A stretch of 6,703 bases of DNA from positions 1 to 6,703 of the forward strand of contig CALBPW010000454.1 of NCBI GenBank assembly GCA_937899145.1, written 5' to 3'. The stretch is from an uncultured Bacteroidota bacterium (GTDB lineage Bacteria > Bacteroidota > Bacteroidia > Bacteroidales > SZUA-534). Positions within the stretch are counted from its first letter, which is position 1. Every line of letters starts with the position of its first letter. A program made the position numbers and the translations under genes. This document shows, one piece after another, positions 6,111 to 6,703 of the stretch. The notes beneath the pieces were generated by a model, which was given only the letters and a program-made list of their open reading frames with translations, had not been told where the DNA came from and did not search any database.

Positions 6111-6163
6111 GCTAACGGGACTGAATTTAGCTCCGATAGTGGAGACGTGCTATGGCGCATCTT
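6111..6163. repeat. REP-like structured intergenic element
   Basis: Three stem candidates lie in a row: GCTAA (6111-6115) with TTAGC (6127-6131); CTCC (6131-6134) with GGAG (6141-6144); and GAGACGTGC (6142-6150) with GCGCATCTT (6155-6163) around a TATG loop, having six Watson-Crick pairs, two G-T pairs and one mismatch. The last two overlap and exclude each other. The final hairpin resembles, from memory, the dispersed GAGACG(T/C)GCCATGGCGCGTCTC palindromes of many bacterial genomes. Its GC content stands out from the AT-rich spacer. It is likely a degenerate dispersed repeat; it could also act as an attenuator or mRNA 3' stabiliser between the two genes. Confidence 0.5.
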
Positions 6164-6193
6164 AAATTAATCATTTAAAATTCGACATTTTCA

Positions 6194-6207
6194 TTATTCG
6201 TTATTCG
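6194..6207. repeat. Short tandem repeat across the stop codon of the REC-HPt gene
   Basis: TTATTCG occurs twice in tandem (6194-6200 and 6201-6207), followed by a partial third copy. On the minus strand this reads CGAATAA repeated. The repeat includes the TAA stop (6203-6201) of the signalling gene, so gain or loss of a 7-base unit could shift the end of the protein. It is low-complexity and may have no function. Confidence 0.45.
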
Positions 6208-6684
6208 TTATTTATAATTTTTCTAAGTGTTTCTATTTCGGCTAAAACGTCGGTACTTACTGATACAAAGTTAGTTACAATTCCAGCGTATGTGTCTTCA
6301 TCTTCGCCGGTTTTGGTTTTTGCTTCAAGTGTCGCCATATCTTGCCGCAGCGATTCAATGCCCATCAGTGCTACCGACGATTTGGTTTTGTGAGCAATAG
6401 CGCCCAATTGCGCATAGTTCTTATCTTGCAATGCTTTTTCAAGTCCAACTGACAGTATCGGGATTTGTTGCACAAAAACATCGATAAGTTCGGTTTTAAA
6501 TTTAGCATCACCATCTGTAATTGACTCTAAATGAGCAGGATTGATGAATTTAAATTTGCTGTTTTCTTCGTTTTTATTTGTTATTGGCTCAGCCGATTTG
6601 TTACTTGCGATTTTCTTACCTATATGTTTGTGAATTATGTTTATAAGGTCTTGTGTTTCAAATGGTTTTGATATATAGTCGTCC
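6201..6684 (-). CDS. C-terminal part of a REC-HPt signalling protein (probable hybrid histidine kinase), 5' part missing
   Basis: The minus-strand frame is open from the genomic edge at 6684 to the TAA at 6203-6201, giving 160 residues. It begins with DDYISKPF, the end of a response-regulator receiver domain; Lys6 and Pro7 are the conserved KP pair, and the phospho-accepting Asp lies off the contig. After a receiver helix and an Asn/Glu/Lys-rich linker (about residues 25-48) comes a histidine phosphotransfer domain (about 49-155). In it, AHKTKSSVALMGIESL matches the HPt motif, and the phospho-accepting His is codon 6392-6390 (residue 98). REC followed by HPt at a C-terminus is typical of hybrid kinases of multistep phosphorelays, which are abundant in Bacteroidota. 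The kinase core is not visible, so a REC-HPt protein without a kinase is possible. A GTG at 6473 could be mistaken for a start, but it is internal, since the frame runs on upstream with clear homology. Confidence 0.88.
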
Positions 6685-6703
6685 AGATCGGAAGAGCGTC
6701 GTG
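6685..6703. other. Illumina sequencing adapter remnant (not genomic)
   Basis: AGATCGGAAGAGCGTCGTG is identical to the first 19 bases of the standard Illumina TruSeq read-2 adapter sequence. It breaks the REC frame exactly where the family motif MDDYISKP predicts an ATG codon. The genomic c at 6684 fits the expected cat on the plus strand, and the adapter's first a may coincide with a genomic a. Genomic sequence therefore ends at 6684 or 6685. Confidence 0.97.

Noticed and set aside
6201..6473. A free-standing 90-residue HPt protein starting at the GTG at 6473
   Set aside because: The frame stays open upstream and encodes the first HPt helix, a linker and the end of a receiver domain, so the GTG is an internal Val codon.

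Overview
The window looks like part of a Bacteroidota (Bacteroidetes) genome, most likely a short-read metagenome or draft contig. The support is: a TTTG / TAnnTTTG promoter of the Bacteroidota type; AT-rich leaders with no Shine-Dalgarno sequence; a lipoprotein GH31 glycosidase with a PA14 insert; and a phosphotransferase-RapZ fusion of a kind I associate with this phylum. The last 19 bases (6685-6703) are Illumina adapter, not genome, so the right edge is an artificial contig end.

Layout. (1) 1-1511, minus strand: the N-terminal 503 residues of a GH31 lipoprotein glycosidase, probably an alpha-xylosidase, cut by the left edge before its catalytic acids. (2) 1512-1880: a 369-base divergent intergenic region. 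It holds a possible GH31 promoter, a pair of 14-base direct repeats, and a well-formed Bacteroidota promoter overlapped by two near-identical 18-base palindromes. (3) 1881-3415, plus strand: a two-gene operon of a TetR-family repressor and an Acg-like nitroreductase, five bases apart. It appears richer in GC than its surroundings. (4) 3416-3497: a short convergent gap. (5) 3498-6684, minus strand: four same-strand genes. In transcription order they are the tail of a REC-HPt signalling protein (probably a hybrid histidine kinase, cut by the right edge), a STAS-domain protein, a sugar-kinase-like phosphotransferase fused to a RapZ C-terminal domain, and a MurU-like sugar-1-phosphate nucleotidyltransferase.

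How the genes may work together. The kinase and nucleotidyltransferase resemble the AmgK-MurU pair, which phosphorylates MurNAc at the anomeric carbon and converts it to UDP-MurNAc in peptidoglycan recycling. The fused RapZ domain is notable because the corresponding domain of E. coli RapZ senses glucosamine-6-phosphate and controls amino-sugar synthesis through RNA. A single polypeptide could therefore make and sense amino-sugar phosphates; this is inference. The TetR gene probably represses itself and the nitroreductase through the two palindromes, one filling the promoter spacer and the other covering the likely transcription start. No tRNA, rRNA, CRISPR array or transposase gene was seen.
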